Of a stretch of DNA of 64,000 nt, positions 1 through 12,700 are shown one piece after another. Numbering within the stretch: position 1 is the stretch's first letter; every line of letters starts with the position of its first letter. The translations under genes were made by a program, and so were the position numbers. Origin of the DNA: Edaphochlamys debaryana (lineage: Eukaryota; Chlorophyta; Chlorophyceae; Chlamydomonadales); the NCBI GenBank assembly GCA_016858145.1, contig JAEHOE010000010.1, positions 992,001 through 1,056,000 of the forward strand. Reading direction: 5' to 3'. Below the pieces are notes generated by a model. The model did not search any database. It was not told where the DNA came from and worked only from the letters and a program-made list of their open reading frames with translations.

Positions 1-322
1 CGCTAGGTTTTGAGGAGCGAGCGGGGGTGTGGGTGGGTGGAGGGGGTTAGGTAGGAGGGCGAGGGCATGTGGGGAGGTGTGGGCCTGCGGGGAGGGGGTA
101 GAGGGGGTGGAGCGGGCTAACAGCGGATGCAGCTTGGGTGGGGCTCTAGTTGTGGAATTGGGGCGGGAGGAGGATGCAAGGCGCACGCTCGCCATGTGCG
201 AAGGTGCAAAGTGCCTGGGGGTCCGTGTGAATGGGTACCGTACGGCTGCCCTCCCGTCCACTCGACTTCCTTTCGCCATAGCCACCTTGACTGCCCCCGT
301 ATCTACGCATACCACCACCAGC
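1..322. other. Upstream region of SDHAF1-like gene
   Basis: The first ~130 bases are strongly G-rich on the + strand and contain no recognisable gene. Bases ~190-322 immediately precede the LYR-protein start and probably hold its 5' UTR and promoter. No TATA-like element is evident. An in-frame extension of the downstream reading frame starts at 29, but its translation is Gly/Arg low-complexity sequence with no family similarity, so it is not taken as coding. Confidence 0.4.
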
Positions 323-583
323 ATGTCAGCAGCCAAACGCTACACCGGTCTGCAGCTGCAGGCACTTAGCCTGTACCGTGCTGTCCTGCGAGGCGTCCGC
401 GCCAAGGATGGTCCCGAACAACCAGGGCTTCTCCAGTTCGCGCGCAGCGAATTCGATCGATATCGCGATGTCAGCCCGCGGGACCTGCAGCGCGTAGAGC
501 ATCTCATTAGAGCCGGTCGGAAGAAAATGGAGCTGTTTGCGTCGGCACGCGGAGTCTCGTGGATGCGCGAAAAGCCGAGCTGA
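323..583 (+). CDS. SDHAF1: Succinate dehydrogenase assembly factor 1-like LYR protein
   Basis: Intronless 86-aa protein. SDHAF1 proteins are small LYR-motif factors of the mitochondrial matrix that help insert Fe-S clusters into the SdhB subunit of complex II. Seen here: the N-terminal helix LSLYRAVLR (residues 15-23, LYR at 17-19), the F/E-F-x-x-R segment FARSEFDRYRDV (39-50), then DLQRVEHLIRAGRKKMEL (54-71), which matches the SDHAF1 pattern of an LYR helix followed by an R-G-R-rich helix. Length fits the family (about 80-120 aa). The ATG at 323 is chosen because similarity begins right after it and the upstream in-frame sequence is low complexity. The gene is convergent with the receptor kinase. 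The alternative is another LYR/complex1_LYR member, but the R-x-G-R-x-x-x-x-L ending favours SDHAF1. Confidence 0.88.
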   Translation: MSAAKRYTGLQLQALSLYRAVLRGVRAKDGPEQPGLLQFARSEFDRYRDVSPRDLQRVEHLIRAGRKKMELFASARGVSWMREKPS

Positions 584-3500
584 TATCTTATGGCGACACT
601 GCCACAAGAATTCCCGGTGAGCATCCCATCGCAATCGCGTCACAGCGGCAGCTGAAGCTCACGCCCAGCCTCTGCGCCTTGCAGGCACTGCCGCGATCGC
701 CATATTCGCCTTGGCTACCGCGCCGGGGAACCGCTGGTCGCGAGGTCCCCACGTTGCCACGATATGTCTGTCGGCGCGCCCCACCACCCCGCGGAGCTTC
801 CCGCGGAGCTTCCTTCCTAATGCCATAGCGTACATGGCGCTGCAGACGCCTTGTCACAGCCCTGACAGGTGCTTATGTCCCTGGGCGCCGTCGGGGAGGG
901 GCGGGCGCGGTAAGGCGCACTGGCGGCAGGGAGCCAGGGCTAGGGGGCCAGCGGGATGCACCGGTGGTCAGCGTGTCTTGCATGATGCCAGACTCTGAGC
1001 TCCGGACTATACCGGCGTGATGGATTCCCTGGGTTGCAAGCGAGTGCAGCGACCTGCGCTCGAAGCCTATCCATGTGGTGACGCCGACCGTCGAGGGCAG
1101 GTGGTGGCTATGGGGCAGTCGGGTCGCATTGGGTTCGAAGCCCACCGGTGCCCATTGTTTGTTGAGCGGGCTGTGTTGGGCTGGGGGTAGCTGCGCTGTG
1201 GCTAATGCTGATGCCGATAGCTTAGAGGGGGGTTGGTCATGGCGTTGTGATTGTTTGGGCCGCCAGGCGTGCTGACGCATGGGTTGTGTACCGCGTATTG
1301 CGTTCGGCGGTGGCGCCAGGCGGTCCATGTGCGCCCAGGCGGGTCTCTTTTTGGGTCAGGGCGTGGGCGCAGGGCGTGGGTGCAGAAACATAACGAGGGG
1401 CAGTGTGCCTCCTCGCAAGAGGCCTCAACACTGCAACGGACACTCTGGCAGAAGGCAGAGCGCGCCAGGGCCCGCGGCGTCCGCTCGGTTCTTCGCCCTA
1501 CCTGCGGAAAGCCGGAGACCGCCGTTGTCATCGTAACAAGGTGTGTCTGTCCTCCTCAGGACAGGGAAAAGGGCTGAGCCCCAAACCCCGCGAGGCCGGG
1601 CAGCACTGGGGCCGCGCAATCAAGCACTACGCCCCACAGCGCACGGATTGAACCCACGCCGCCATAAGTTAGGGGCCTTCGCAACCCCGCAATGCCGGAC
1701 TTTGCCGGTTGGGTTGGGCGCACATTCACATGCACCCTCCAAAAGATAGAAAGAGAAGATGTCCGTCTCCAATCCGCTACTGCCCACACGCCACCCGCTA
1801 CATCTCTCCCTCCGCCGCCGCCGCTGCTTTTGGGCGCTCAGCCCGGGTCCACGGCCGGCGGCCGCTCCAGCGCGGCCGGCCGGCTGAAGCCCAGCAGCTT
1901 CAGCAGGAGGAGGATGCGGATCACGTTGGCAGCGGAGACTTCGCGGTTCTGAGGGGATCTCAGCCAGCGCAGGGTCGATAACTTTCCACGCTCTTAATCA
2001 CAAGCGATAGGGATAAGGAAACTAAAGCTTGTGGCATCGCGGGCCAGGCGTGAATCGCATGTTTATGTGTGACGCAGGCACGCACGCACGCACGCCGGGG
2101 TAATCGGCCGGGGTAATCCCGGGGGACTTCGCCGCCCGAAGAGCCTAACGGCGGCGGCTCAGCCCAAAAATTCAGCTGCTGCTGGGAGCGTGTGAGAGCG
2201 TCTACCGTAATCGGAAAGACGAGTGGTTCAGACACTGTCGGGGCACCGGCCTCAGGCTGGCCTTGACACAGTTGACAATTGGCCCAACTTTTACCGGTAC
2301 AGTCAGCGAAGGGCTGGTCAGCTTCTTGTTGCCTCAGGGTCCAGGGACTCAGGGAGGGTCGAGCCCAGTGGAAAGGCGAGTGGTGGCAGTCGAGAGCAAC
2401 TTACACACCTGCCCGAGCCGGGCGCGCCTGGTAACTGCGCGCCCATACAAATGTCAGAGGACACTGGAACCTCGGAGGCTGACGCCTGCTGTTACTATTG
2501 CACCCTGTAACCTGAGCGCAGTGTAGCACCAGACTACGCCCCTGAAAGCACGAGCCGCAACAAGCCGCCGCAACACCCCGCGGGCTGGCTGAGCAGGAAG
2601 CAAACGAGGCTCCCGCCCAACCTATCACAATGCTCGTCACCCACCGTATGCATAATCCCAGTACGAAGCTCAGGCGCGGACAACATCAATCTCGAACGCC
2701 CAGCATAAGCCCGACAGCCGCAGTGCGCCGGTCGACCAGCAGTGTGCCCCACCTCGGCCGCATGCGTCGTTGGGGAAAGGGAGGAAATGCCGCCAAAAGA
2801 ATCATGGATATCCCACAGCCCCACCCAACACGCAGGCTACCAAAAGCCGCAGGCAGCCGCATTATGTCTGTGCTATGCGTGTGCGGCTATGCCTATGTGC
2901 GGTCCAAACGGAGCAGGGCGCACCGCTGAAGAGCCAGGCCAACGCAAACGGTACGGCAGCCCCATGACGGCAGCCCCATGGCGCCACGCGGCATCCCGCC
3001 TCCCATCATACCGATTGCGGTAACACACCCCGGCCGAGCCCCGACAAGAAATGCCTTCGGCGGCCAGCAACCCTCGCGTGCATACCCAAGCCCAGTCGGA
3101 CCAGTCGAAAGATGTCGACCGCCAGGTGCAAGGTGCAAGATGAACCCGACGCCACCCCCGCCAGCCCATCAACTCGCGGCACCCATGCGGCTTCCAACGG
3201 CCCACCCACCCGCAGCTGTCCCTACCCCAAAGCAAAGCCGCACAAACGTGACCTACGCAAATCCCATCAAATGTTGCCAGCGAAGGCCCGTGCTCCCTGT
3301 CCCGTATGTGCCCAACGCTCCACATTCCACGCTCCCAAACCACAGCCGGCACTTCTCTCCGACCGTCCGGGCGGCTTGCCGCCAACAAAGTGACAAGCGA
3401 AATTGCATTCCGTTCGTGCCTCCTGTGCCTGGCTCTGCCCATACGACAGAATCTGCCGCGGGCACTTTTATGGTAACCTGTCACCGCCCTCAACACCTCC

Positions 3501-3739
3501 CTAATGTGCCTGTTGCTCACGAGCGCTTTGCGATTCATGTTTGGCAGCTCTCATGCACCACAGCCTGACACACACCACCGCCACCACCCACGCTTACCAT
3601 AAGCCCAAAGTATCAGCTTTTGCAATGTGACCACCGTCCTTAGCAGCCTCCCTCCCAACGCCGGACCCGCCACCACCCGACCCCGCAGCAACCGCAAGAC
3701 TGACCATGCGCCGTGCTACAACTCCCTCCGTGCCGCGCC
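584..3739. other. Intergenic region between convergent genes
   Basis: This 3.16-kb stretch has no coding region I can support. It must hold the 3' UTRs of SDHAF1 (+) and the receptor kinase (-). The first TGTAA on the + strand is at 2506-2510 and on the - strand at 2401-2405. If both are used the transcripts would overlap by about 100 bases, but the 3' UTRs would be unusually long, so this is uncertain. It contains the dispersed repeat at 1980-2040 and an (ACGC)n tract near 2079-2095. Confidence 0.5.
1980..2040 (+). repeat. Dispersed repeat, copy A
   Basis: About 60 bases, including GCGATAGGGATAAGGAAACT, match the reverse complement of 63127-63183 with few differences. A shorter second block, GGCTCAGCCCAAAAA (about 2156-2170), also matches the distal copy near 63100-63115, with ~120 extra bases between the blocks in this copy. 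This marks an interspersed element of unknown class present in opposite orientations at the two ends of the window. Confidence 0.8.
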
Positions 3740-6700
3740 TTACGCGCCATCCACACTGGCGCTGCCCGGGGTCCAACGCTCTGGGTGCAGAAACTCCTCC
3801 TCCTCCTCCCCTGCCCCCCCCGCAGGGGCCGCAGGCGCCGGGGCCAGCGCAGAAGCCGCTGCCGGAGCGCCCGCCGTCGGAGTGCCCGAGGCAGCGGCGG
3901 TCGGCCCAACCTCCAACACGACAACGCCCAACTGCCGCATCACCGTGGACTCGTCGATGGCTGGCGGTTGTGCGCCAGTGATGCCCGTACCGAGGCGGTT
4001 GTACGGCGGCCGTTCAGCTGCCGCTGCCGCCGCCGCCGCCGCCTCGTCAGCGGTCTCGCTGGTCGGGGTTTCCGGTACGGGCTCCAGTGCCGCGCCCACC
4101 AACGGTTGGGCGCCCCAACCGCTCATGCCGCCCAGCAGCGCCATGTCGTTGATGCTGACTGTCGTACCCGCGATCGACAGATCCAGATCTGGGCGATCGG
4201 GCAAGATCACGCCATCTGGCGGGCGGTGGAGCCTCTCCAGCCCCTGTAGCGTGTCCACCACACTGTCCTCCGGTGGCAGGCTGAGGCTGTTGTCTCCCGT
4301 ACTGCCGGGCCCAACGGTGTTACTCCCCGTGGCCGGGTCGGGCCCCGTCGGGCCCATGCCCCTCCCGCTCGAGCGCGCAGAGACAGCTCCCAGCGTACCG
4401 CCGAGGGCCCCAGGCCCGCCCATCCCAGGCCCTGACGCGACACCCGCTGCCGACGTGCCAAAGCCGCTGTTGCCCGGGCCGCTCCGCCCCCGCTGGCTGC
4501 TCGGGCCCGGACTTGGCCCGCCGCTGCCGGGCCCAACGGGCGCCGGCGCGCCGGCGGCGCCCCAGGGCCCCGCCAGGCCCAGGCCCAGGCCCGCCGCCGC
4601 CGCCAGGGGCATGCGTGCGGCGAGGCCCATGCGGCTGCTGCTGCCCCCCAGGGAGCCCCCGGCGCCCTGGGACCCGGCTGGGGAGTCGCTCTGGCTACCG
4701 CCCGCCAGCGCCTGCGGTGGCGGTGGTGGTGGTGGTGAGGAGGGAGGCAGAGGCAGTCACAGACAGGAGCTTGGGCGGGGGAGGCCGCCCTCCCGAAAGT
4801 ATTCTAGCGACAGCCGGCGCCGTTGGCCAGCCCCCGACCCACTGCCCCGCTCCGCCTGGCCCTGACTCCACATGGACTAGCTTTGAGGCCGACCAATCCA
4901 GTCATTATACCAACATGAACACGCGCTGCCAGCCCCACCCCCGGCCCCATCCCCGGTCCCCACCTGCTGCAACAGCCCCTCCAGCTCCTTGGCAACCTCC
5001 GCCGCCGCGGGCCGCCGCAGCGGGTCCGCCTCCCAGCACCAGCCCAACAGCGCTGCGAGCCGGGGCGAGCAGCGGCGCTGCGGGATCTGCGGGAAGAGTA
5101 ACGACAGCGCGGACGGCACGGTAAAAGCTGCAGCGGAGCGGAGGGCGAGGGGTGAGCGGGGTGCTCGGCAGGGCTCGGGGACGAGACGGCGCACGGCCAC
5201 CTGACGCCTAGCGTGTGGCCGCACGGGGGGTTCCCCGCGGGCGCCCTGCAGCCCTTGCCCGGTCCGGCCCCACCCCGCCCCAGACACCCTGCCCCAGACA
5301 CGCACTCCCCGACCCCAGCCACCGCTCGACCCGCACCCCCCGGCCCCCCGCCCCCCACCCACCACGTCCAGCGGGGGGCGCTCGTGCAGCGCTGCCACTT
5401 TGTAGGCAATGGCGGGAACCGACAGCTTCTGCGGGGGCCGGGGGCGGAGAGGAAGCGTGGGGGAGCAGTTGGGAGGGTGTCAGGGGCGGCTTGCGTCTCC
5501 ACCCCCCAAAAGTAACGCTTGAGGTTGGAACTACAACTGACATTCCTCCCACTGACAGCCCCTTGGCCAACCGCCGTGTGCCTAGCTGTGGGCTGGCCCT
5601 CGCCGTCCCTTTTCTGCTCTATGCCGCTTTTAAACCGCTTCCTCCGCGGCCCTCCCACCCTCCACGAGCCCACGCCGCCTCGACCCCTCCGGCTCCCCAG
5701 TCCCCTTTTCCCCCCCCCCCGCCTCCGCAGTCCCTTTCCCCCCCCGCCCCACCTTCCACGGCTCCTGCCCCGCCAGCAGCGTCCACAGCAGCGCCCCGAA
5801 GGAGTAGAGGTCGGCATGGTGGGTAACCACACGGTTGCCCACGTCGTAGCACTCTGGGGTTGGGAGTTGGCGGTTGGGAGTTGGGAGTTGGTCGGGAGTT
5901 GGGGGTTGGAGGTTGGGGCAAGGTGCAGGCACGTGGGTGGGAGGGATGCAGGGAGAGGAGGGGCAAAGGCATGCAGGCGACAGGCCCCAAGATGCTGCAG
6001 GTGCTAGGGCTGACACGGATGGCCGCGAGAGCCCCGTGCGCGGGGGCTCACCGGGAGCGATGTAGGCGGGCTGGGTGGTCGGGGCCGGGAGGCGCGGGGG
6101 CACAGGCGTGGTGGCGGGGAGAGAGGGCAGGCGGGGAGAGGGTGAGTGGGTGCAAGCGTCAGCCTGGCCGGGTCCTGGCATGGCGGGCACGTGTGACATG
6201 AAACCCCCCCTGCGATACGTCCCCATCACACCCTGCTGCCGAGGGGGTGCCTAGCCCGCCCACGCGCCCGCTGCCACCCTCACCGTGCCGGCCAGGGGGT
6301 GGGCGGTGGAGCGAACCGTGTGCCTCAGCCGGGACAGACCAAAGTCCTGGGCGGGGAAGGAGCGGGTGCGAAAGGGGGGAAGCCTTCATTGTGTGACTCA
6401 ATTGTAGCGATGTCATCGTGACATGCGCGGTTTTGAGGGGCGAGTGGCCTGAGCTGGGCGAGAGGAGTCGGCTTGCGGTCAGCGCCTGCGCTGTGGCAAG
6501 GCCCCAGCAGGCGCGCAGCTGTGCGGGCGGAGGCCCTGCACAGCAGTGCTGGTGGGGTCGAGCAGGGGCGAGGGGGCTCCGGAGGCAGCGTGCACGCACC
6601 GACAGCTTGGCGATGGGGCGCGGGGAGTTGGGCGCGTTGATGAGCACGTTGGCCGGCTTGAGGTCCCGGTGCGTGATGGTGGGGTGCTGCAGCGGGGCAA

Positions 6701-9700
6701 GGGGGAAACACAGTCAATCAACATGGCCGCTGGGGTGGTGGGCGGTCGGAAATCCGCGTTTAGTCAGCATTATAGCAACAACGAGATGGGCCGGGTGGGG
6801 GGCCGGGGGTCGGGGTGGCGGGGGGGGTCGGGGGGGTGTCGGGTGCGTGCCGCCGGTGGGTCGGGCTCCTCCGAGATTGGGGCGTTGCTCCGCGTTCTTG
6901 CGCGGCCACAACCGCTGCTGCTGCTTTTTCCTCCGGGCGGCGCGCTGTAGCAACCCCGGGGGCCGGGGGTGGGGGGCCGGGGGGTGTCGGGTATGTGCCG
7001 CCGGTGGGTCGGGCTCGACCGAGAGCCCGAGTTGCTGTTGAGATAACTCTAGCCCCCGAGCTGCTGCTGCATCTCATTCGTCTGCTCGCAACCGCAGCCA
7101 ACCATGCGCGCCCCGGCGCTCCTCGCCGCGCTGCTGCTCGCGGCCGCGCTCTTCCTGGGCTGCGCCTCGGCCGCCCCCGGCAGCAGCGGCAGCGAGGGCG
7201 CCAACGCAGCAGCTGCAGCTGCAGTTTCAACAAGCAACGAGCAACAACGAGATGGCGGGCCCCGGCCACATCTCGGACCACGAGGGCTCGGAGTAGTGGG
7301 GGTGAGGCGGCGGTCTTCCTAGTCTTCTCTCTGGGGCTGGTGGCTGATATAGATAGGGAGAGGCCGCGCTGAGTGTGGGGCCGAGTCGTAATCTTGTACG
7401 GCCCTTGTAAGCAAGTGCTCCCCGACCCACATGGCCCACAGAGCCCCCCACCCACCCACCCCTAATAGCGTCTTTGCTGAGGTGTCGGGGTGGCGGGGGC
7501 GCAGTTTGGGGTGGCGGTCGGGGTGACGGGGGGGGGTCGGGGGTCGGGGGAAAGCCAGTGTCGCGTGCGACAAGGCCGGCGGGGAGCCGCTCGGCGAACA
7601 TATATGTATTTTTTGATGTGCGAAGTTTGGTGGCGGGGGCCGGGGTCGGGGTCGGGGATCGGGGGGTGTCGGGTACGTGCCGCCGGCGGGTCGGCCGAGG
7701 CGTTGCTCCGCGGCCACAACCGCTGCTGCTGCTACTTGACAACACCTCAAACCACCATGCGCCGCGAGCGTACTGTACCGGCGCCGTTAAGTTCGTATGC
7801 CTGCAGTTTGGTGGCGGTGGCGGGGGGGGGCCGGACACCCTCCGCCCCATCCCCCGGTCGCCGCCCCACACACGGGCACATGCCCACCGACGGAGCCCCC
7901 GGGCATCCCCCGGCCGACCGCCGGCAGGCGTCCGTAGCTGCGAGCGTACTGCACCGTCGAAGCCCTGACCAAGAACATCACATTCCTTATTTGGCCATTC
8001 CCCCTCCGCTTAGCTCACCAGGTACTCCAGGGCCCGGGCAATGTCGAGCGCTATCGCCAGCACCTGGGGCCGTGACGACAGGAGCGAGGAACACATATCG
8101 GCAACCATCGGCACCCCCAAGCCCACGTAACCCCACGTGACCCCACGTAACCTCCAACCTCCCTTACTGCTGTGCTGTCTGCCAGGCTCGCTCGCTTACC
8201 GTGACCATGGGCAGCAGGCGGCGGGGCGCCTCCGCCATAAGGGAGTGCAGGTTGGTGTCACACAGCTCCATGCTGGGGGGTGGGTGGGTGGGGAGGGAGG
8301 CGGTTAGGGGGTGGGGAGGGGGTGAAGACTCGAGTCAGTTTTGAGGCGGCCAGCTCAAGGAGAGGGGCGGGGAGGGGGGTTGTAGGGGTTGATGCATGCA
8401 GGGGGGCACCCCCCTCGAGGGCTTCCGCCCCCCAACTCACACCAACAGAGGCCTCGGTGGCGCGAGGCAAGCCGCAAAGAGCCGCACTCTGCGGGGAAGG
8501 GCGAGGGAGGGCGAGGGAGGTGGAGGTTTAGACGGGTAGGGTCCACACGTGTGTACGCCACAGCCAGCACAGCCTACCTCTGCAACCCCTTCCCGCAGCA
8601 GCCCCCTTCCCACCACCCCCACCCCCTCCCAGCTCACACGTTGGGGTGGTCGCAGCGTCCGAGCACCTCCACCTGAGCGTGAGTGTGGTTGGGCCGAGCA
8701 TCGCGTGAATGCATGCATGCGAGGTGGCGCGTGCATGGGCTTGTAAGGAACGGTGAACAGTAGCTTCGCCCACAGCCCCCAGCCTCTCCACCTACACGCT
8801 TTCATCCCCGATCCCCCTACACGGACGCCCCCCTCCACCGGTGTCACCCTCCTCGTGCCCCCCACCCCCCCACCTCTTGAGCCAGGGCCAGGACCTGTCG
8901 CTCCAGGGGGGGCGCCGGGGGCCCGGCGGGGGCCGGGGGCTGCCGCGGCGCCCCTGCCTCCGGCGGCGCGGGGCCGCCGGGCGCGGGGTCGGTGCCGCTG
9001 GCGGAGCCCGCTAGGGGTCCCACCACCACATCCTCGGGCCCCGTGACCTCCTCAAACAGGTTCTGCACGCAGGGACACGGAGGGCAGTGGCGGAGGGCAG
9101 TAAGCGGGCGCGTTTCACCACCTCAACGCCCCGCGCCTTTGCCGCCCCTAACGCCAGCCCCTTATCCAGCCGCACGCAAGCCACTGCCCCCACCCACGGG
9201 CCTGCCCCCCCATCGGCCCACCGCCCCCACCTGGTGCAGCAGCTTCACCGCCACACGCTGGCCCGCCCACAGCCCCTCGACCACCCTCTGTGGGCGAGAG
9301 CGGAGGCAGCAGGCCAAGCAAGCGGGGGACAGGTTCAGTTGAAGGCGAGACGCGGGGAAGACGGACGCAGAAACAGACAGCAGCGGCCCAGCCCAGGCCA
9401 GGCGCCACAATACCAGTTGGCCGCTTCCACATGCCCCCGCCATGGCTCCTAGACGGCCTGCCCCCTCGGCCTGTCCCCAAGCAAGCCGTTCTCTCCCAGC
9501 TCCAGGCTCACCCCGTACGCGCCCTTGCCCCTCAGCACAGGGAGCAGGGTCACTCGCTCCAGGCAGGCGGGGCCCAGCTGCCGTGACAGAGTGGGGGGGG
9601 AGAGGGGGCGGGAGGGGCGGGGCAGCTCAGCGACAGCGTGGGGTCCATCGTCAGCGTGTGTGGCGGTTGCGCCCGGGCCCTTGCAACGAGCGGCTCTACA

Positions 9701-12700
9701 GCCTCCGGCACGCCCCGGCAACAGCAGTCCCACCGCTTCCCGTCTGCGTCCCCAGCCCTTACCATGCCGCGCTCGCCTCGCGCCTGCCCCCTACAACGCG
9801 CCCACGGCCCAGAACGCTGCGGCACCACACCCCACCGCCCGCCTGCCCGACGTAGCCCCGACCCCAGCATCTCCCCACGCACCCGCACGTCCGGGCGGGC
9901 GGGCGTCATGCGTGTGACCACCACCTCCCCCACGGCCCCCGCCCCGTCCGAGGCGAGAGAGGGGTCGGGCGTGATGAAGGCCGAGAGCGAGCTGTGGCCG
10001 TGCAGGCCCCCGCTGACGCTGCTGCTGGGCCCTGGGCCCTGGAGCACCCGCCCGCCTGCGGTGGGATGGGGGGGAGGTGGGTGTTCAGATGCTCGGGTTT
10101 ACGCGCGATAACCAGATGCCCATGCGAGATGGGTGTGTGCTGGCCCTATGCAGGTATCAAGTGAAGCTGTGTGGGGTGGAAGGGGGCGGGGGGCTTGAGA
10201 TTGCCGCAGACAGCGCGGCTTCGGCCAGCCCACAGGTGGAGCGAGAGAGGGCACGACAGGAGGCTGAGAGACTTTGTGCGGAACCGCGCTGGCATCCGTG
10301 CAGATCACGGCTGATGCTCCCTCAGTCGGCAGACGCAGCCTAGCCTCATCCACCTCCGCTTAGTCCACGAATAAGCTCCCATCACTCACCGCTAGCGGCG
10401 TCGCTTGCGCCCGGGTTCGTGCCGCCGCCCGCCGAGGGCGTGGCTCCGTGCGAAGCTCGCGAGGGCGAGGGCGAGGCGAACAGAGTCCCCACGGCCGCGC
10501 TGATGGGCCCCGGGGGGACTCCGGTCTGAGGGACCTCAGGGGCGCCGCCGCCCCGCCCCCGGTTGGAGTGGGGCGAAGGGGAGGACTGCTGTGTGGAGGA
10601 GTTGGGGCCGCCAGTGCCCGTGCCCCCGCCCACGGAGGAGCCGACTCTGGGGCATCGGGGAGCGGTGGGGAGGGGGAAGGTGTGAGTAGGGAGGCGTGGT
10701 CATGGACTCCGGACCCGGCTGTGTTAAGCTACGATACTACTACCGCGCGCAACCCGCTCCCTCCCAGTACAAGGCAAAATGGGGGGCCGCAAGCCACCAC
10801 CTGGCCTCCCTCTGCAGCCATACCACACCACCCTCGTCCACCCGTGTCTGCCTCACCCGCTACCCGCCGTGCTGGGCGGCCGGCAGATGCAGTTGCCTGG
10901 CTGGCAGCCGGCGCGGCAGCCGCCCGCGTGGACGTGGCAGTCGCAGGCCCCGCCTCCGCCGCTGGGCAGAGCGCCGGTGGCGGATTTAGAGCCCCGCAGG
11001 ACCCCGCTGGCGCTGGTGCGGGATCCGCGGGAGGCCCTGGATCCGCGAGATCCGCGAGATTGGTGACTGAAGCACGCCGCCGAGTCGTACGCCTGCCGCG
11101 ACTGGCACGCCTCGACGTCGCCGTCGGCTGGGTCGCCGTAACCCTTGCGGGCGGCCGCTTCGGCGGCTTCGGCGGCGGCCTCGGCGGCCTGCCGCCGCCG
11201 CGACCACACCAGGCCCGCCGCTATGAGTGCCAGGACGGCAACGCCGCCGACGGCGCCGCCAACCGCCAGCCCAACTACCGCGCCGGAGCCGCTGCCGCCG
11301 CTGCTGCCGCCGCCACCCTCCGCCGCCTGCGGCGCCCCGCTGCCAGCCGGCGGCGGCGGCCCGGCGTCAACGCCAGGGTCGATCCGTACGGAAGGCGGCG
11401 GCGACGGCTTCCGCGGCGGCGCGGGGCCGTCGTACGGCGGCAGCGGCGACTGCGGCGGCGGCGAGGCGGCTGCCGCCACGGTGACTGCCATGCAGCCCAA
11501 CGGCCCGAGGCGGTTGACGCACTCCTCACTAAGCAAGTGCTCACACAGTACGAACACGTCCACGAGGTGAGACTGCGGGGCACGGGGGCGGCGGCGGAGG
11601 GGTTGAGAAAGGCGGAGAAAGGAGCATGGGCGCAGGTGCAGGCAGGCACGATGTGCCCAGAGGCTACCCGGGGTGTGGATGGCGGGAAGCAGAAAACCGA
11701 CGCAACCTAGGCGTAATGCGGATCCAAGCCGTCCATCCCCCCATCGCTCACGTAGTAGCCGTTGGGCACACTCTTGCCAACGGCATCCACGTACGTGACA
11801 GCGCCTGCGGGGCGGGCGGGGGCACGCGTGCAAAAGAGAGTGAGGGCCAAGTGAGATAAGAGTGACGCCTGAACGTGCAGTGCGTGGCACGTGTTGCTGG
11901 CCTGCGTGGCTCAGCATGCCACCAGGCCATCAGGCGCGGCGCGATCGCCGGCCACCGCGCACACAGCCACAGCACACAGCACACACAGCATGTAGCACCC
12001 CAGCGCACACGGCAGCTGCGTCCCGGCGGCGCGCACCCGAGAAGTCTATGTGGCGCCCCACGTGCGCCCAGCAGCGGCGCAGGGGGTGCGCCGTGGTGTC
12101 GTTGACGCACGGAAGAGTGAACAGCGCGGGCGGCAGCGTGGCGGTCGCCTCAAAGTCGTTTGTGCCGGGCAGGAACGAAGGGCGCTTGTAGACCGACGAG
12201 ATGGCGCTGCGGGGCGGGCCAAGGCGCAAAGGCGCAGGGATCAGAGGTGCATGTCAGCTGCGAAAAGTAGAGGGGTGGTTTGAACCGGGGCCTTAGCTCA
12301 GGGCTCCAGCCGATTCGCCTGGAAGCAATCACTCGCTGCGTTGAACCCCTCTTCCGCCCCACAGCCGCGCGCCCCACGTTGCAGCTCCCGGCTGCGCTCA
12401 CCCCGCCAGGGTGGGAGGGAAGCAGTACGGTGTGATGATCGCGCCGTTACGCATGGCCATAATCGCGATCTCGCCCGGCGGCAGCGGTGCAAACAAATCC
12501 ACGCCGGGGGCCTGGGGGAATGAGCCCGTGGGGACGGGGCAGAGCGGTGGGGCACGATCAAGTGGGTGGGACGAAGTGAAGGGTCGCAGTGGCGTGGCTC
12601 CCGACGGACAGATGTGCGAATAGCCGCCGTCAGTTTGCGGTCACGCACGCAGCTCCCGCAGTCGCATGCACACCTGAGCAGTTGCGGCGTTGAATTGTGT

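Noticed and set aside
29..322. Longer N-terminus for the LYR protein starting at 29
   Set aside because: The added ~98 residues are Gly/Arg low complexity without a convincing transit peptide, and family similarity begins just after the ATG at 323.
1120..1160. tRNA-like T-arm GGGTTCGAAGCCC
   Set aside because: No matching acceptor stem, D-arm or anticodon arm can be drawn on either strand.
1636..1680. Possible minus-strand tRNA T-loop TTCAATC
   Set aside because: The flanking bases do not form the T-stem and there is no cloverleaf around it.
3627..4865. Long plus-strand ORF opposite the receptor-kinase last exon
   Set aside because: It is a shadow of the Gly/Pro/Ala-rich tail in very GC-rich DNA. 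The minus-strand frame is fixed by splice phase and the kinase domain.
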